Shown piece after piece: positions 25,875 to 36,245 of a stretch of DNA of 64,000 nt. Under the pieces are notes generated by a model that was not told where the DNA came from, made no database searches, and saw nothing but the letters and a program-made list of their open reading frames with translations. The position numbers were made by a program, and so were the translations under genes. The stretch is from Coxiellaceae bacterium (GTDB lineage: Bacteria; Pseudomonadota; Gammaproteobacteria; Coxiellales; Coxiellaceae): assembly GCA_029210045.1 (NCBI GenBank), contig JARGNX010000007.1, positions 109,455 through 173,454 on the forward strand, in the 5' to 3' direction. How positions within the stretch are numbered: the stretch's first letter is position 1; every line of letters begins with the position of its first letter.

Positions 25875-28661
25875 ATGACTGACTACAAAGCAACACTGAA
25901 CTTACCGAAAACTGACTTCCCGATGAAGGCTAATTTGGCGCAACGTGAACCGACGATTCTAGAGCGTTGGCAGCAAATGGACCTGCATAATAGCTTGGTG
26001 AAGCGTCATGCTGATCGGCCTAAGTTTATCTTTCATGATGGTCCGCCCTATGCTAATGGCAAGCTACATGTAGGGCATGCACTGAATAAAATCCTCAAAG
26101 ACATTGTTTGTAAATCAAAAATCATGGCGGGTTATAATGCGCCTTTTGTTCCTGGCTGGGATTGCCATGGTTTGCCTATCGAGATCAATGTTGAGAAGAA
26201 GGTCGGTAAAGTAGGCGATAAGATTGATGCAGCTGGGTTTCACTTAGCTGCCAGAAAGTACGCTTTGGGTCAAATTGACAATCAGCGCGAAGAGTTTATT
26301 CGCATGGGTGTGTTGGCTGACTGGCAAAACCCCTATCTAACGATGGCTAGCCAATATGAGGCCGATATTGTGCGCACCATGGCGGCGATTATCGAAAAAG
26401 GTCACCTGCAAAAAGGTGAGAAGCCTGTGCATTGGTGCCCATTGTGTAGCTCGGCTTTAGCGGAAGCGGAAGTGGAGTATAAAGATAAAACTTCGCCTGC
26501 GATTGATGTTGCGTTTATGGCAGTCGATAAACCAGCGATGGCAGCGGCATGGGGAATTGATGGCGGTGATCTTGAGTCGATTATCGTGCCGATTTGGACC
26601 ACTACACCATGGACCTTGCCAGCCAACCAAGCGGTGGCAGTTAATCCTGAATTGGATTACGTGTTAGTACAAGCGGGTCATACTGGTTATATATTGGTAA
26701 AAGAATTAGCTGAAGAAGCAATGACACGTTATGGTTTAGAGGATCATAAGAAATTAGCCACGGTTAAAGGTGAGGTGTTAGAAAAGCAAATGCTGCAACA
26801 TCCCTTCTTAGACCGTCAAGTACCAGTGATTTTAGGTGCGCATGTTACAACAGAGGCGGGCACGGGTAATGTGCATACTGCTCCGGCGCATGGTCAAGAT
26901 GACTTTGTCGTTGGTCAGGAATATTGTTTGCCGGTAGATAATCCGGTGAATGCAAAAAGTTGCTTCGTCGATAGCATGCCACATGTAGCGGGTCAGCATG
27001 TCTATAAAGCCAACGATCCCATTATTGAGGTGTTAAAAAATCATGGCACATTGATTTATTTAACCAGCTTGGAGCACAGTTATCCGCATTGTTGGCGTCA
27101 TAAAACGCCATTGATTTTCCGTGCGACACCGCAGTGGTTTATTAGTATGGATAAAAGTGGTTTGCGTCAGCAGGCATTAGAGAGCATTAAACAAGTGCAG
27201 TGGATACCGGCGTGGGGTGAGAATCGCATTACGAAAATGATTGCCGATCGTCCGGATTGGTGTGTGTCACGCCAGCGTTCATGGGGAACACCGATTGCAT
27301 TGTTTATCCATAAAGATACCGGTGAGGCTCATCCGGATACGGTCGCATTAATGCGTCGTGTGGCTGATGCCATTGAAGTGAAAGGTATTGAAGCATGGGG
27401 TGAGGTGGATATTAAAGAATACCTGGGTGATGATGCCGAAGATTATGTTAAATCGAGCGACACCTTAGATGTCTGGTTTGATTCGGGCAGTAGTCATCAC
27501 GCTGTGTTAGAGCGTCACCCAGAATTACATGCGCCGGCGGATTTATATTTAGAAGGATCCGATCAACACCGTGGTTGGTTTCATTCATCGCTATTAACCA
27601 GCACGGCGATTCATGGTCATGCGCCGTATAAAGCGGTATTGACACATGGTTATTTAGTGGATGGTAATGGGCATAAGATGTCGAAGTCGATTGGTAATAT
27701 TGTATCGCCCGGTGATGTGATTAAAAAAGTCGGTGGTGATGTATTGCGTTTATGGGCGGCATCAACGGATTATCAAAACGATGTGCGTTTTTCAGATGAA
27801 ATCATTAAGCGCGCGACCGATGCTTATCGTCGTATTCGGAATACAGCTCGCTTTTTATTGTCTAACTTAAATGACTTTGATCCAACCAAAGATATGGTTG
27901 CTGTTGAAGGCATGGTGGAGCTGGATCGTTGGGCGGTGCGATATACCCAAGAAGTACAAAATAAAATTATTGAGGCGTATAACACCTATCAATTCCATAA
28001 CATTTACCAGATGATTCATAATTTCTGCGCGGTGGAAATGGGCAGTTTTTATTTGGATATTATTAAAGACCGTCAATACACCTGTAAAGGTGATGGTTTG
28101 GCGTGTCGTTCAGCACAAACAGCGATGTATCATATAGCAGAAGCGATGGTGCGTTGGTTAGCGCCGATCTTGAGTTTTACTGCAGAAGAGATTTGGGCCT
28201 GCTTGCCAGGTGAGCACGGTGAGACAGTATTCTATGAGCAATGGTACCAGGGCTTGCAAAACGTTGAGGCGGATCTTGAGCGTTGGCAACTGTTGATGCA
28301 AGTGCGCGACGAGGTGAATAAAGTGCTTGAAGGTCATCGTAATCAAGGTGAAATTAAATCGGCATTGGATGCGGGTGTTACATTATATGCTTCTGGTGAT
28401 TTACTAAAAACCTTGCAAGGTTTAGGTGATGAGTTGCGTTTTCTTTTGATCACCTCGGATGCCTCAGCAGTTGAGGGAGATGGCGGCACGGCTACTGATA
28501 TAGACGGCTTATCAGTAAAAGTTGATGTGCTTTCTGCTGAAAAATGCGAACGTTGCTGGCAACGTCGCGATGATGTTGGCACCGTTAGTGGTCATGAAAC
28601 GATTTGTACGCGCTGCGTTGAGAACATTGATGGCGCGGGTGAATCGCGACAGTTTGCTTAG
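25875..28661 (+). CDS. ileS: Isoleucyl-tRNA synthetase
   Basis: Class I synthetase of 928 residues that charges tRNA-Ile and edits mischarged valine. Visible motifs are [15 protein letters not shown] (HIGH-type signature at 65-68), the [10 protein letters not shown] segment, the editing-domain [13 protein letters not shown] and KMSKS in [10 protein letters not shown] near residue 600. A C-terminal zinc site has the pattern CERCW...CTRC. This is the bacterial (IleS1-type) form. It is normally followed by lspA, but here the next gene is a minus-strand ATPase. Confidence 0.98.
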   Translation: MTDYKATLNLPKTDFPMKANLAQREPTILERWQQMDLHNSLVKRHADRPKFIFHDGPPYANGKLHVGHALNKILKDIVCKSKIMAGYNAPFVPGWDCHGLPIEINVEKKVGKVGDKIDAAGFHLAARKYALGQIDNQREEFIRMGVLADWQNPYLTMASQYEADIVRTMAAIIEKGHLQKGEKPVHWCPLCSSALAEAEVEYKDKTSPAIDVAFMAVDKPAMAAAWGIDGGDLESIIVPIWTTTPWTLPANQAVAVNPELDYVLVQAGHTGYILVKELAEEAMTRYGLEDHKKLATVKGEVLEKQMLQHPFLDRQVPVILGAHVTTEAGTGNVHTAPAHGQDDFVVGQEYCLPVDNPVNAKSCFVDSMPHVAGQHVYKANDPIIEVLKNHGTLIYLTSLEHSYPHCWRHKTPLIFRATPQWFISMDKSGLRQQALESIKQVQWIPAWGENRITKMIADRPDWCVSRQRSWGTPIALFIHKDTGEAHPDTVALMRRVADAIEVKGIEAWGEVDIKEYLGDDAEDYVKSSDTLDVWFDSGSSHHAVLERHPELHAPADLYLEGSDQHRGWFHSSLLTSTAIHGHAPYKAVLTHGYLVDGNGHKMSKSIGNIVSPGDVIKKVGGDVLRLWAASTDYQNDVRFSDEIIKRATDAYRRIRNTARFLLSNLNDFDPTKDMVAVEGMVELDRWAVRYTQEVQNKIIEAYNTYQFHNIYQMIHNFCAVEMGSFYLDIIKDRQYTCKGDGLACRSAQTAMYHIAEAMVRWLAPILSFTAEEIWACLPGEHGETVFYEQWYQGLQNVEADLERWQLLMQVRDEVNKVLEGHRNQGEIKSALDAGVTLYASGDLLKTLQGLGDELRFLLITSDASAVEGDGGTATDIDGLSVKVDVLSAEKCERCWQRRDDVGTVSGHETICTRCVENIDGAGESRQFA

Positions 28662-28695
28662 CAAACTGATATGAATTTAAAGAGTAATGATGTAA

Positions 28696-29878
28696 TCAGG
28701 CGTCATCCTGTATGCTGCGTCGCATAAACTCATCAAACAGTGGTACTGTAAAAGCCATCTTTCCATGGGTTGGGCTATATATCATGCCTTTATTGATTAG
28801 TTTAGCTCTTACGGGTCCAAGACTTGATAATTTTGAGTTGAGTTGGCTAGCAATATCCCCTGATCTTTGTGGTTCTGGGCCTAATTCAGCCATGGCGCGT
28901 AGATAGTTTTTTTCACTAGTAGCAAGCCGGTCAAACCTAACCCGGAAAAAATTTTCATCTAGTCGCTGAATAACTTTTTTAGTTGCATCTTGAACCAATT
29001 TAAGGTTAATAGGTGAGTCCTTTGCGCGATTCCATGCTTGGTAGCCCCACTCCTGTAAGAAGTAGGGATAGCCGTTAGTAAGTCGATAGATTTCCTCTAG
29101 TGCATCGCGGGTAAATTCTATTCCTGCTTCATTGACCGGATCCTGTAATGCTTTTGCAGCTTCAGCTTTTGAGAGTGCGCCGATATTTGGGAATTGAAAT
29201 AATCGTTCAGCATATGATTTTGATTGACCAGCTAATGCAGGTAAGATAGGTAGGCCAGCTCCAATAAACACTAAAGGAAGTTGCCTTTGTTGCATTTTAT
29301 GCATAGCCATAATTAATGCGCTAAGTTCACTTAGTGAGAGGTATTGTACTTCGTCAATGAGAATAGCAACGGCTGTTGAGCGTTCTTTTGCTGCTTCTGC
29401 AACAGCAAGAAATAAATTTGGTAAGTCTTCTTCGATATCACCACTGTCTGCAATGCCTTGCTCAGGCTCAATGTCGAGACCAAGTTCGAAATCGCCTACT
29501 TTTACTTTTACAGTTGATGCAAAACCTTTAAGGATGGCGAGAGCACGTTTGGCTTTTACGCTTATTTTTTCAGCTCTATCTAATTTAAACAGCACTTTTC
29601 GTAGAGGTATGGTAAGTAGTGCACCCAGTGACTTGTTTTCATGGGCTTCAATCAATATGGTTTGATAGTTGAGGTATTCTGCATCTTCTTCAATTTTATT
29701 AAGAAGAACCGTCTTGCCTACACCACGTAAGCCTGTTAGTAAGATACTTTTTTTCAGAGCGGTATTCTTTAATCCGAGCAAGCAGGATTCGAGCCTCTTC
29801 TAGTGTCTGCTTCCTTCCAACAAGTTCTGGTGGTGGTGAGCCGGCACCTGGCGAAAAAGGATTCTTAATGGGGTCCAT
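28696..29878 (-). pseudogene. AAA-type ATPase with N-terminal frameshift in a poly-A run
   Basis: The long frame (28696-29781) encodes an ATPase with Walker A GLRGVGKTVLLN, Walker B VAILIDEVQYL and a C-terminal winged-helix-like region, but lacks the natural start. Continuing upstream in another frame gives a good N-terminus starting at ATG 29878: MDPIKNPFSPGAG, then ELVGRKQTLEEARILLARI. The two frames join at a run of seven A residues (29748-29754 as T on the plus strand); six would restore one frame, reading RSEKSILLTGLRGVGKT. The intact protein would be about 394 residues. The cause could be mutation, a sequencing error or slippage. The family is common near mobile or defence genes. Confidence 0.75.
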
Positions 29879-29909
29879 GGGATGCTACCTATAGTATTGT
29901 ATAATAGAC

Positions 29910-29939
29910 TATACCTTAAATATGCTATACATAGGTATA
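29910..29939. promoter_or_regulatory. Inverted repeat upstream of the ATPase gene
   Basis: TATACCT (29910-29916) and AGGTATA (29933-29939) form a 30 bp palindrome in AT-rich DNA, 32 bp upstream of the ATPase start. It may be an operator or part of a promoter. The remaining gap to 30051 shows nothing I can name. Confidence 0.35.
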
Positions 29940-30051
29940 AATCAGTATGAATGCTACTTTTAAATGAAGGCAATGTTTAGTGGCTTGTAGTTCAGATATA
30001 TAAGCCTTTGATTATGTGATGTTTTGACTTAAATCTAAAGTTTTAGTTTGC

Positions 30052-30513
30052 TTAATTGGGATTAGTTAAAACTATCGTATTAATATCGTATCCGGTTAGG
30101 TCACTGTTAATGCTGCAGAAGTAGGTTGCAGCTTTCTTAGGGGAATCTGTACGCTGTTGTGCGCGGACTTCTATTAAATTGCCTTTGTTTTTATCTTGAC
30201 TGACGGTGATAACGCAAGCTGTTTGACCATTGCTGTATACCACCTTACAACTGCCAATATATGATGGTTTAATGGTCAATGATATCTTTTGTGATTGATT
30301 TGGAAATGTTGCTGGCAGTGGAGTTGTCGCGCTTTTAGCGTTTTGAAAATTACCATCTGGGCAACTATTAAAGACTAACTTCATTACATTCTTGGATGAG
30401 TAATCTGAAGCGGTATTTTTAAAATTAAAACCGTTGCTGGTATTTAGTGCTGCAGCACAGTTAAAGCTAACGATACCGATAATAAATGATGAGAGTGCCA
30501 ATATGGATTTCAT
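30052..30513 (-). CDS. Small exported protein of unknown function
   Basis: A 153-residue protein with a signal peptide (MKSILALSSFIIGIVSF, cleavage probably after AAA near 22). The mature part is polar and strand-rich, with four cysteines (NSCPDG, GSCKVV, TACVIT, YFCSIN), consistent with two disulfides in the periplasm or outside the cell. It resembles no family I can name. It stands alone between the ATPase and fic genes, with gaps of about 170 and 155 bp. Confidence 0.62.
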   Translation of the reverse strand: MKSILALSSFIIGIVSFNCAAALNTSNGFNFKNTASDYSSKNVMKLVFNSCPDGNFQNAKSATTPLPATFPNQSQKISLTIKPSYIGSCKVVYSNGQTACVITVSQDKNKGNLIEVRAQQRTDSPKKAATYFCSINSDLTGYDINTIVLTNPN

Positions 30514-30669
30514 TGTGGTTGCCTGTTATCAATGTTGAAGTGTTATCAATAATAGTGCATTTCTTTCGAGAAGCATTGACTGAATGACTAATATATTGAT
30601 TCAACTTAAAAACTAATATCCAGAATATTTCCATTGGCTTAATGGATGATGGGAGTATTTAATTACTAT

Positions 30670-31797
30670 TTAAAAAACCAATTGATACCGCACTGAGCGC
30701 CCTTGGCCGTAACGTTGAATAAAATTATGTTTAACTAATTTTGACAGCGAGTTTGTTATCGTACGGCGTGGAAGTTGTGTAATCTCCATTAGCATTCTTG
30801 TTGTTAGGCGTATCTCTGGGCGATCTTTGAAACACGCTAACACGATTACAGCAGACTCCGAAAATCTTTTCTTTGCTTCCCACTTTGATTTATACAGCGT
30901 AATATCATCCAGTGAATTTTTTATAATTTTTAGCATATAGCGTAAAAATATTTCAATATTATATTGGTGCGCATCTTGTTGATATACGCCTTGAGAACAA
31001 CGATTAAGCACAAAGTAGTATTCTTGCTTGGTTTTTTCAATTTGCCGATCAATAGCTAAATATTTAGCTACAACGCTTAATGGTTCATCATTACTTTGCA
31101 ATAAGGATAATGCAAATAAGCCACGCCCTAATCGACCATTACCGTCTTGAAAAGGATGGATTGCCAAAAAGCGATAGACCAATTCACAGCTCAAAGCTAT
31201 TGACCAAGTGGCTTGCTTCTTCGTTTCATTATACCAATTGATAAGGTCGTCCATTGCCACATCTGTCATTGGGCCAGGATCAGCTGTTTGGAATACTGTT
31301 CGACTTTCACCTGTTTTTTGATTCGTTTCTATAACTGAGTTGCTATTTTTTTTGTATTTTCCACGATAATGTTTCGCCCCTTCGTAATATTCCATCAGGG
31401 TTGTGTGCAACCCTCTTATGATCGTTGCTGTTAAAGGGGTAAAGTCTTTTGCCTGTTGATAAATTAACATGAGCATCGCACGGCATCCTGCTACTTCTTC
31501 AATGCTGCGTTCACGGTCCTTCGACAGTTTATCTTCAATGATCTGCTTATTCTCAATAAACGCTGTATGTTTACCGTCCATCGTAAGAATCGTATCTATC
31601 CATTCGATCTCTTGATCAGTTAATTGAGCATTTTCAATTCGAGTCGAAGCTCCTATCATACCAATCAATGCATCCCGGTGGATCGCGTCCAATAAGTCGG
31701 CATCGTAATGACTGATGTCAGCGTAAACTAAAGCAATTTTTTTTTGCAGGTCCTGCAATTGTGCAAGCAGCTCGGTGGATAGTGAATAAGATAACAT
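30670..31797 (-). CDS. Fic-domain protein (class II, probable AMP transferase)
   Basis: A 375-residue protein carrying the Fic motif HPFQDGNGRLGR (H214 to R225), which transfers AMP from ATP to hydroxyl groups of target proteins. The inhibitory helix precedes it in the same chain: S51-T-R-I-E55-N56 matches the (S/T)xxxE(G/N) pattern, placing it in class II. The last 70 residues form a winged-helix-like domain (TTRMLMEITQLPRRTITNSLSKL). This Fic-plus-wHTH architecture is widespread in bacteria. It starts 13 bp from a long imperfect palindrome, which suggests autoregulation by its own DNA-binding domain. Targets are unknown. Confidence 0.92.
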   Translation of the reverse strand: MLSYSLSTELLAQLQDLQKKIALVYADISHYDADLLDAIHRDALIGMIGASTRIENAQLTDQEIEWIDTILTMDGKHTAFIENKQIIEDKLSKDRERSIEEVAGCRAMLMLIYQQAKDFTPLTATIIRGLHTTLMEYYEGAKHYRGKYKKNSNSVIETNQKTGESRTVFQTADPGPMTDVAMDDLINWYNETKKQATWSIALSCELVYRFLAIHPFQDGNGRLGRGLFALSLLQSNDEPLSVVAKYLAIDRQIEKTKQEYYFVLNRCSQGVYQQDAHQYNIEIFLRYMLKIIKNSLDDITLYKSKWEAKKRFSESAVIVLACFKDRPEIRLTTRMLMEITQLPRRTITNSLSKLVKHNFIQRYGQGRSVRYQLVF

Positions 31798-31809
31798 CTG
31801 TTAATTGTA

Positions 31810-31852
31810 CCTAATTGAGCAATATTAGGCAATGTTATATTGCCCAATTAGG
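31810..31852. promoter_or_regulatory. 43 bp imperfect palindrome, probable fic operator
   Basis: CCTAATTGAGCAATAT (31810-31825) and ATATTGCCCAATTAGG (31837-31852) are inverted copies with one mismatch across 16 bp, separated by 11 bp. The site lies between the fic start codon and the stop of the upstream beta-lactamase gene, where a regulator of fic should bind. Confidence 0.65.
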
Positions 31853-31879
31853 CTTAATTATTGCTAGGTATTGAATAAA

Positions 31880-32713
31880 TCAATGAGTTAGGATCTGCTG
31901 CGTTACAGCAGAAATAGCCTTGCTGTTAGGTTTCGCTGCTTCCTGACCACTATAAGTGTATATCGTTAATACAATGGGTTTATGTTCAGGTGACCACAGT
32001 ATCGCAACATCATTGGCAACACCGTATCTGCCAGTACCTGTCTTATCGGCTACAACCCAACCTGGCGGCATGCCTGAACGAATCCTTTGATACCCTGTTG
32101 TGTTGTCTTTCATCCATGAAAGCAAAAGCAAGCGTTGATTTTTCGCAAGCACGTTTCCTAGCAAAAGTTTCTGCAAGCTATGCGCCATATCCTTAGGTGT
32201 TGAAGTGTCAACAAGAATTTTTGGGTTTGAATTTAGGTTTGCTTCATAGTGCTGGAGATTGAATGATTGATTTCCAATTAATTTAGCAAACTTAGTTACA
32301 GATCTAGGGCCACCTAGTTTTTTAATCAACAAATTAACGGCTGTATTATCACTGTACGACATGGCTGCTGCACAAAGCTGAGTAATGGTCATGCCAGTTG
32401 TAATATGAAGCTTAGTGACAGGTGACCAAGAAGTAATGTCTCTCTGCTTATAGTGAATATTCTGTTGAAGCAAGCCCGGTATTAGCATGCTCTTTTTCAA
32501 AATGGCTGCAACCGCTAATAATTTAAAAGTACTCTGAACAGGAAATCTATCATTTGCATGATAACTGATAACTTGATGTGTTCCTGTGTCAATCGCATAA
32601 ACGCCGATTTTACAATGAAAAGTCTTCTCAAGATGAGTCAGGCCTGACTGATGTGATTGAGCAAACACACCCGCAGCAGAAAGTGCAAGCATAATGTATA
32701 TACAGGTTCTCAT
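31880..32713 (-). CDS. Class A serine beta-lactamase
   Basis: Periplasmic enzyme that hydrolyses beta-lactams. In the 277-residue product, after a signal peptide (cleavage near residue 18), all class A elements are present: STFK with nucleophile S61, SDN (121-123), the omega-loop ExxLN pattern as EANLN with E157 and N161, and KTG (224-226) in DKTGTGRYG. Nothing suggests inactivation. Subfamily and spectrum cannot be judged from motifs. It is transcribed toward fic with an operator-like palindrome between them, so it need not be co-regulated. No ampR-like regulator is adjacent. Confidence 0.94.
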   Translation of the reverse strand: MRTCIYIMLALSAAGVFAQSHQSGLTHLEKTFHCKIGVYAIDTGTHQVISYHANDRFPVQSTFKLLAVAAILKKSMLIPGLLQQNIHYKQRDITSWSPVTKLHITTGMTITQLCAAAMSYSDNTAVNLLIKKLGGPRSVTKFAKLIGNQSFNLQHYEANLNSNPKILVDTSTPKDMAHSLQKLLLGNVLAKNQRLLLLSWMKDNTTGYQRIRSGMPPGWVVADKTGTGRYGVANDVAILWSPEHKPIVLTIYTYSGQEAAKPNSKAISAVTQQILTH

Positions 32714-32856
32714 ATATCAAGCCATACATAAAAATTGCGCACAGGGTAATTGAACGATTAAAAGATTGCAAGTGAACAGCATTTAATAGTGGTTTGCGCG
32801 TATAGATTGTTTGTTGTTATAGTGTTTTTTTGCTTGGCTTTAGGGAGATAGGCTGT

Positions 32857-34572
32857 ATGCAAACGGAGACGCTCGCAAATGATGCAATAGAAACGGTGCA
32901 TCATAAAACGCATTCTAATGGTTTGTTGGTATCACTCACCTTACAACAAGTGATGATCGGTGTTTTAGGTTTAGCCTTTTCGGTTTATGTTTTTCGGCAA
33001 TCGAATTTAACTGAGTTGCAAATTGTGCATAAATTACAGTTTTTATTGTGTGCATTTGCAGTGGGTTGTTTGTTGCAGTCGTGTTCAAAGCGCTTTATTG
33101 GCTCTGGTTTATTCTTGCCGCCTATTAGTGGGGCTATTTATGTGCAGCCCAGCGTGTTAGCCATAGCTATTGGTGGCATACCGTTAATGATCGGTATGAC
33201 ATTATTTGCTGGTTTTTGTGAATTTATTTTATCGTTTATTTTACGTCGAACACGTTTTTTATTTCCGCCAGAGATTTGTGGTCTTGTTATGTTGTTGGTG
33301 GGTTTGGATCTAGGCATTGCTGGATTTAATGCCGCGGTCACGCCTGACTATGGCATTCATCTATTTATATTTGGTTCGACGTTAATTCCTATTATGCTAT
33401 TCAGTGTATGGGGTAAGGGATACGTGCGTCATATTTGCAGTGTGGTGGGTGTTTTGGTGGGTGTCGCTGTGGTAATGGTGCTGCATTATCATCAAGAAGT
33501 AGACCCAACAACGATTAGGCAGTTATCCTTTGTTTCATTGCCAGCCTTTGGTGAGTTATTGCAAACCAAGATAGATTTCGATGTGGCTATGTGCCTGCCG
33601 TTTTTTATGGTGGCATTTGCTGCAACATTGCGCAATATGGGATTGACCATTAGTGTGCAACAATTTAAGAATGCTAAGTGGCGGCGTCCAGATTACCCTG
33701 AGATACAGCGTTCAATTCGAGCGGATGGTCTTGCAGCCATTGTGGCGGGGCTGTTTGGTGTCAACGGTGTTAATGTATCACCGACAGCAACTACACTGGC
33801 GATTGCATCACGCTTTACGAAATCCATTTTGGCGATACTGATGGCCGCGGGTTTTCTTATCTTGGCGTGCTTTCCAAAATTTTTGTATTACATTTCAGCA
33901 GCCCCATTGGCAATTGTTGGCGCGGTGTTAGTTTATTACGCGGCATTTATTTTTACTGGTGGGGTGCGCACTATTGGTGGTCAAACTTTTGGTATACGCC
34001 AAGTGTATTCGATAGGCATACCATTTTGTTTGGCAATTAGCACATTCGTGTTTCCACATGTGTATACCGAGTTGCCTTATCCATTCGATGTCATTGGTCG
34101 ATCCAGTTTATCGATTGGGCTGGTGTCAGCCGTTGCATTAAATTTCTTATTTTATATTGGTACATTTCGTTCGGGTAAGTTTACATTGCATATGCATAAT
34201 CAGCCGGATGAAATTATTTCAAACCATATGAATTATTATGGCTCAGCCTGGCGATTGAGAAATGATTTAGTGGAGAGCGCTAAAATGATTTCGCGTGAGT
34301 TATGTGAGCAGATTAATCATGCGGGTTTAAATGACAGCGATATTGATGTCGATGTTAAAGAAAATGCTAAAGCGTTTACCATGACTTTTTCTTACGCGGG
34401 AGAGCCACTTAAATTATCGAGCAAGCACTCAACGGATACCCAGCATTCATTGGATGAAGAAATGGTATTTCAAGGTATCAAAACCTATTTGCGCGGTGTC
34501 TACCCTGATCAAGTATTATCGGAACAAGACGATGACCAATGTCGATTGATTGTGACCTTTAACTATTTGTAA
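32857..34572 (+). CDS. NCS2-family permease fused to an ATPase-like C-terminal domain
   Basis: A 571-residue protein. Residues about 25-440 have some 12-14 hydrophobic segments in the pattern of NCS2 (uracil/xanthine, SLC23) permeases, including the GVNGVNVSPTATTLAIASR segment in place of the usual substrate-binding helix and a repeat-like inner symmetry. The last 115 residues are soluble. They start with SAWRLRNDLVESAKMISRELCE, continue with strands around FTMTFSYAGEPLKLS and end with LIVTFNYL. This resembles a histidine-kinase-type ATPase fold of the anti-sigma kind, without a clear complete ATP-binding signature. The domain may regulate transport. I take the ATG at 32857 after AGGGAGA as start rather than 32830. 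Substrate unproven. Confidence 0.75.
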   Translation: MQTETLANDAIETVHHKTHSNGLLVSLTLQQVMIGVLGLAFSVYVFRQSNLTELQIVHKLQFLLCAFAVGCLLQSCSKRFIGSGLFLPPISGAIYVQPSVLAIAIGGIPLMIGMTLFAGFCEFILSFILRRTRFLFPPEICGLVMLLVGLDLGIAGFNAAVTPDYGIHLFIFGSTLIPIMLFSVWGKGYVRHICSVVGVLVGVAVVMVLHYHQEVDPTTIRQLSFVSLPAFGELLQTKIDFDVAMCLPFFMVAFAATLRNMGLTISVQQFKNAKWRRPDYPEIQRSIRADGLAAIVAGLFGVNGVNVSPTATTLAIASRFTKSILAILMAAGFLILACFPKFLYYISAAPLAIVGAVLVYYAAFIFTGGVRTIGGQTFGIRQVYSIGIPFCLAISTFVFPHVYTELPYPFDVIGRSSLSIGLVSAVALNFLFYIGTFRSGKFTLHMHNQPDEIISNHMNYYGSAWRLRNDLVESAKMISRELCEQINHAGLNDSDIDVDVKENAKAFTMTFSYAGEPLKLSSKHSTDTQHSLDEEMVFQGIKTYLRGVYPDQVLSEQDDDQCRLIVTFNYL

Positions 34573-34654
34573 TTTTGACTCTTGAGGATAATCCTTGAGT
34601 TGTCCTATGGCTTGGCCTAATATAGCTTTTTTCATACAGGTGGGGTGCATAGCA

Positions 34655-36106
34655 ATGACACAACAGGCAAGTATTAAACAACTTTTTCGTGATCCAAGCT
34701 ATAAAGGCAAGCAAATGACGCTTGAGGGCTGGGTGCGGACGCGCCGTGATTCGAAGGCAGGTATTTCTTTTATCGCTTTATCTGATGGCTCATGTTTTGA
34801 TGCCATGCAATGTGTCGTGCCAAATACGTTGGCTAACTACGAGTCTGAAGTACTTAATGTAAATACCGGATGTGCTGTACGTATAACGGGTGAGTTGGTT
34901 GAATCTCAAGGCAAAGGTCAGTCGGTTGAGTTGCAAGCCACTGAGGTTGAAGTGGTGGGTTGGGTTGAAGATCCAGCTACATACCCGATGGCTGCTAAAC
35001 GGCATACGATGGAACATTTGCGTGAGTATTCACATTTACGTGTGCGTACCAATGTGATTGGTGCTGTGTCACGTGTGCGCCATGGTATCGCACGTGCCGT
35101 GCATAACTTTTTTGCAGAACAAGAGTTCTTTTGGATTAACACGCCAATTTTGAGTGCCTGTGATTGTGAAGGTGCCGGTGACTTATTTACCGTCACTCAG
35201 CTGGATTTATTAAATGTGCCTAAAGATCATGCAGGTGCTGTTGACTATTCGAAAGATTTTTTTGGTCAGCATGCTTTTTTAACGGTATCGGGGCAGCTCA
35301 ATGTTGAAGCTTATTGCATGGCATTATCAAAGGTGTATACCTTTGGACCAACGTTCCGTGCGGAAAATTCAAACACGGCACGCCACTTGGCGGAATTTTG
35401 GATGATTGAACCCGAAATTGCGTTTGCTGATTTAGATGACGATATCGATTTAGCAGAAGCACTATTAAAGTATGTCTGCAAAGATATTTTGGAAAACTAT
35501 CCGGATGATATGGCATTTTTTGCCAAGTGGGTCGACAAAGAGTGCATTAATCGTATGCAAAAAATGCTGCAAGATAATTTTGTGCGCATTGATTATACCG
35601 AAGCAGTGGAAAAATTATTGGCTTCAAATAAAAAGTTCGAGTATCCCGTGAAGTGGGGTATCGATTTACAAACAGAGCATGAGCGTTATTTAACCGAAGA
35701 GCTTTATAAAGCACCTGTCGTGGTAAAAAACTACCCGAAAGATATTAAAGCCTTTTATATGCGCATGAATGATGATCAAAAAACCGTTGCAGCGATGGAT
35801 GTTTTATTGCCAGGCGTTGGTGAAATCATTGGCGGTAGTCAACGTGAAGAACGTTTTGATTTATTGCGTGAACGTTTAATGGACTCAGGCTTAAGTGAGC
35901 ATGAATACAGTTGGTATTTAGACTTGCGTCGATATGGAACAGTTCAGCATGCCGGTTTTGGTTTGGGTTTTGAGCGATTAATTCGTTATATTACGGGCAT
36001 AGCTAATGTTCGTGATGTGATTCCTTACCCGCGCGTGCCGGGTGTGATTCCACCGAACGGAGTTGTTGCGGGTGTGGTTGAAAATTGTGAAATGAATACT
36101 AATTAA
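34655..36106 (+). CDS. asnS: Asparaginyl-tRNA synthetase
   Basis: Class IIb synthetase that charges tRNA-Asn. The 483-residue product has an N-terminal OB-fold anticodon domain ([16 protein letters not shown]), motif 2 around [24 protein letters not shown], which distinguishes AsnS from AspS, and motif 3 [12 protein letters not shown] near the end. The start at ATG 34655 fits the family; the open frame reaches 34595 without conserved sequence. A palindromic repeat just after the stop may terminate it. Its presence means that charging of tRNA-Asn can be direct. Confidence 0.97.
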   Translation: MTQQASIKQLFRDPSYKGKQMTLEGWVRTRRDSKAGISFIALSDGSCFDAMQCVVPNTLANYESEVLNVNTGCAVRITGELVESQGKGQSVELQATEVEVVGWVEDPATYPMAAKRHTMEHLREYSHLRVRTNVIGAVSRVRHGIARAVHNFFAEQEFFWINTPILSACDCEGAGDLFTVTQLDLLNVPKDHAGAVDYSKDFFGQHAFLTVSGQLNVEAYCMALSKVYTFGPTFRAENSNTARHLAEFWMIEPEIAFADLDDDIDLAEALLKYVCKDILENYPDDMAFFAKWVDKECINRMQKMLQDNFVRIDYTEAVEKLLASNKKFEYPVKWGIDLQTEHERYLTEELYKAPVVVKNYPKDIKAFYMRMNDDQKTVAAMDVLLPGVGEIIGGSQREERFDLLRERLMDSGLSEHEYSWYLDLRRYGTVQHAGFGLGFERLIRYITGIANVRDVIPYPRVPGVIPPNGVVAGVVENCEMNTN

Positions 36107-36114
36107 CTGACTCT

Positions 36115-36152
36115 GTCATCCCGGATAGTTGCTTTGCAATTTCCGGGATGAC
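36115..36152. repeat. Dispersed palindrome after asnS
   Basis: GTCATCCCGGA and TCCGGGATGAC are perfect inverted copies around a 16-base centre, 8 bp after the asnS stop. Member of the window-wide palindrome family and probably a terminator. Confidence 0.75.
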
Positions 36153-36245
36153 AGGCCGTGTTGTGTACATCAGTAAAATTAATGTATACTCATCCCTGGC
36201 ATACGAGCTCACTACGGATAGTGAGCGTTAGTAAAAGGGGATAGG

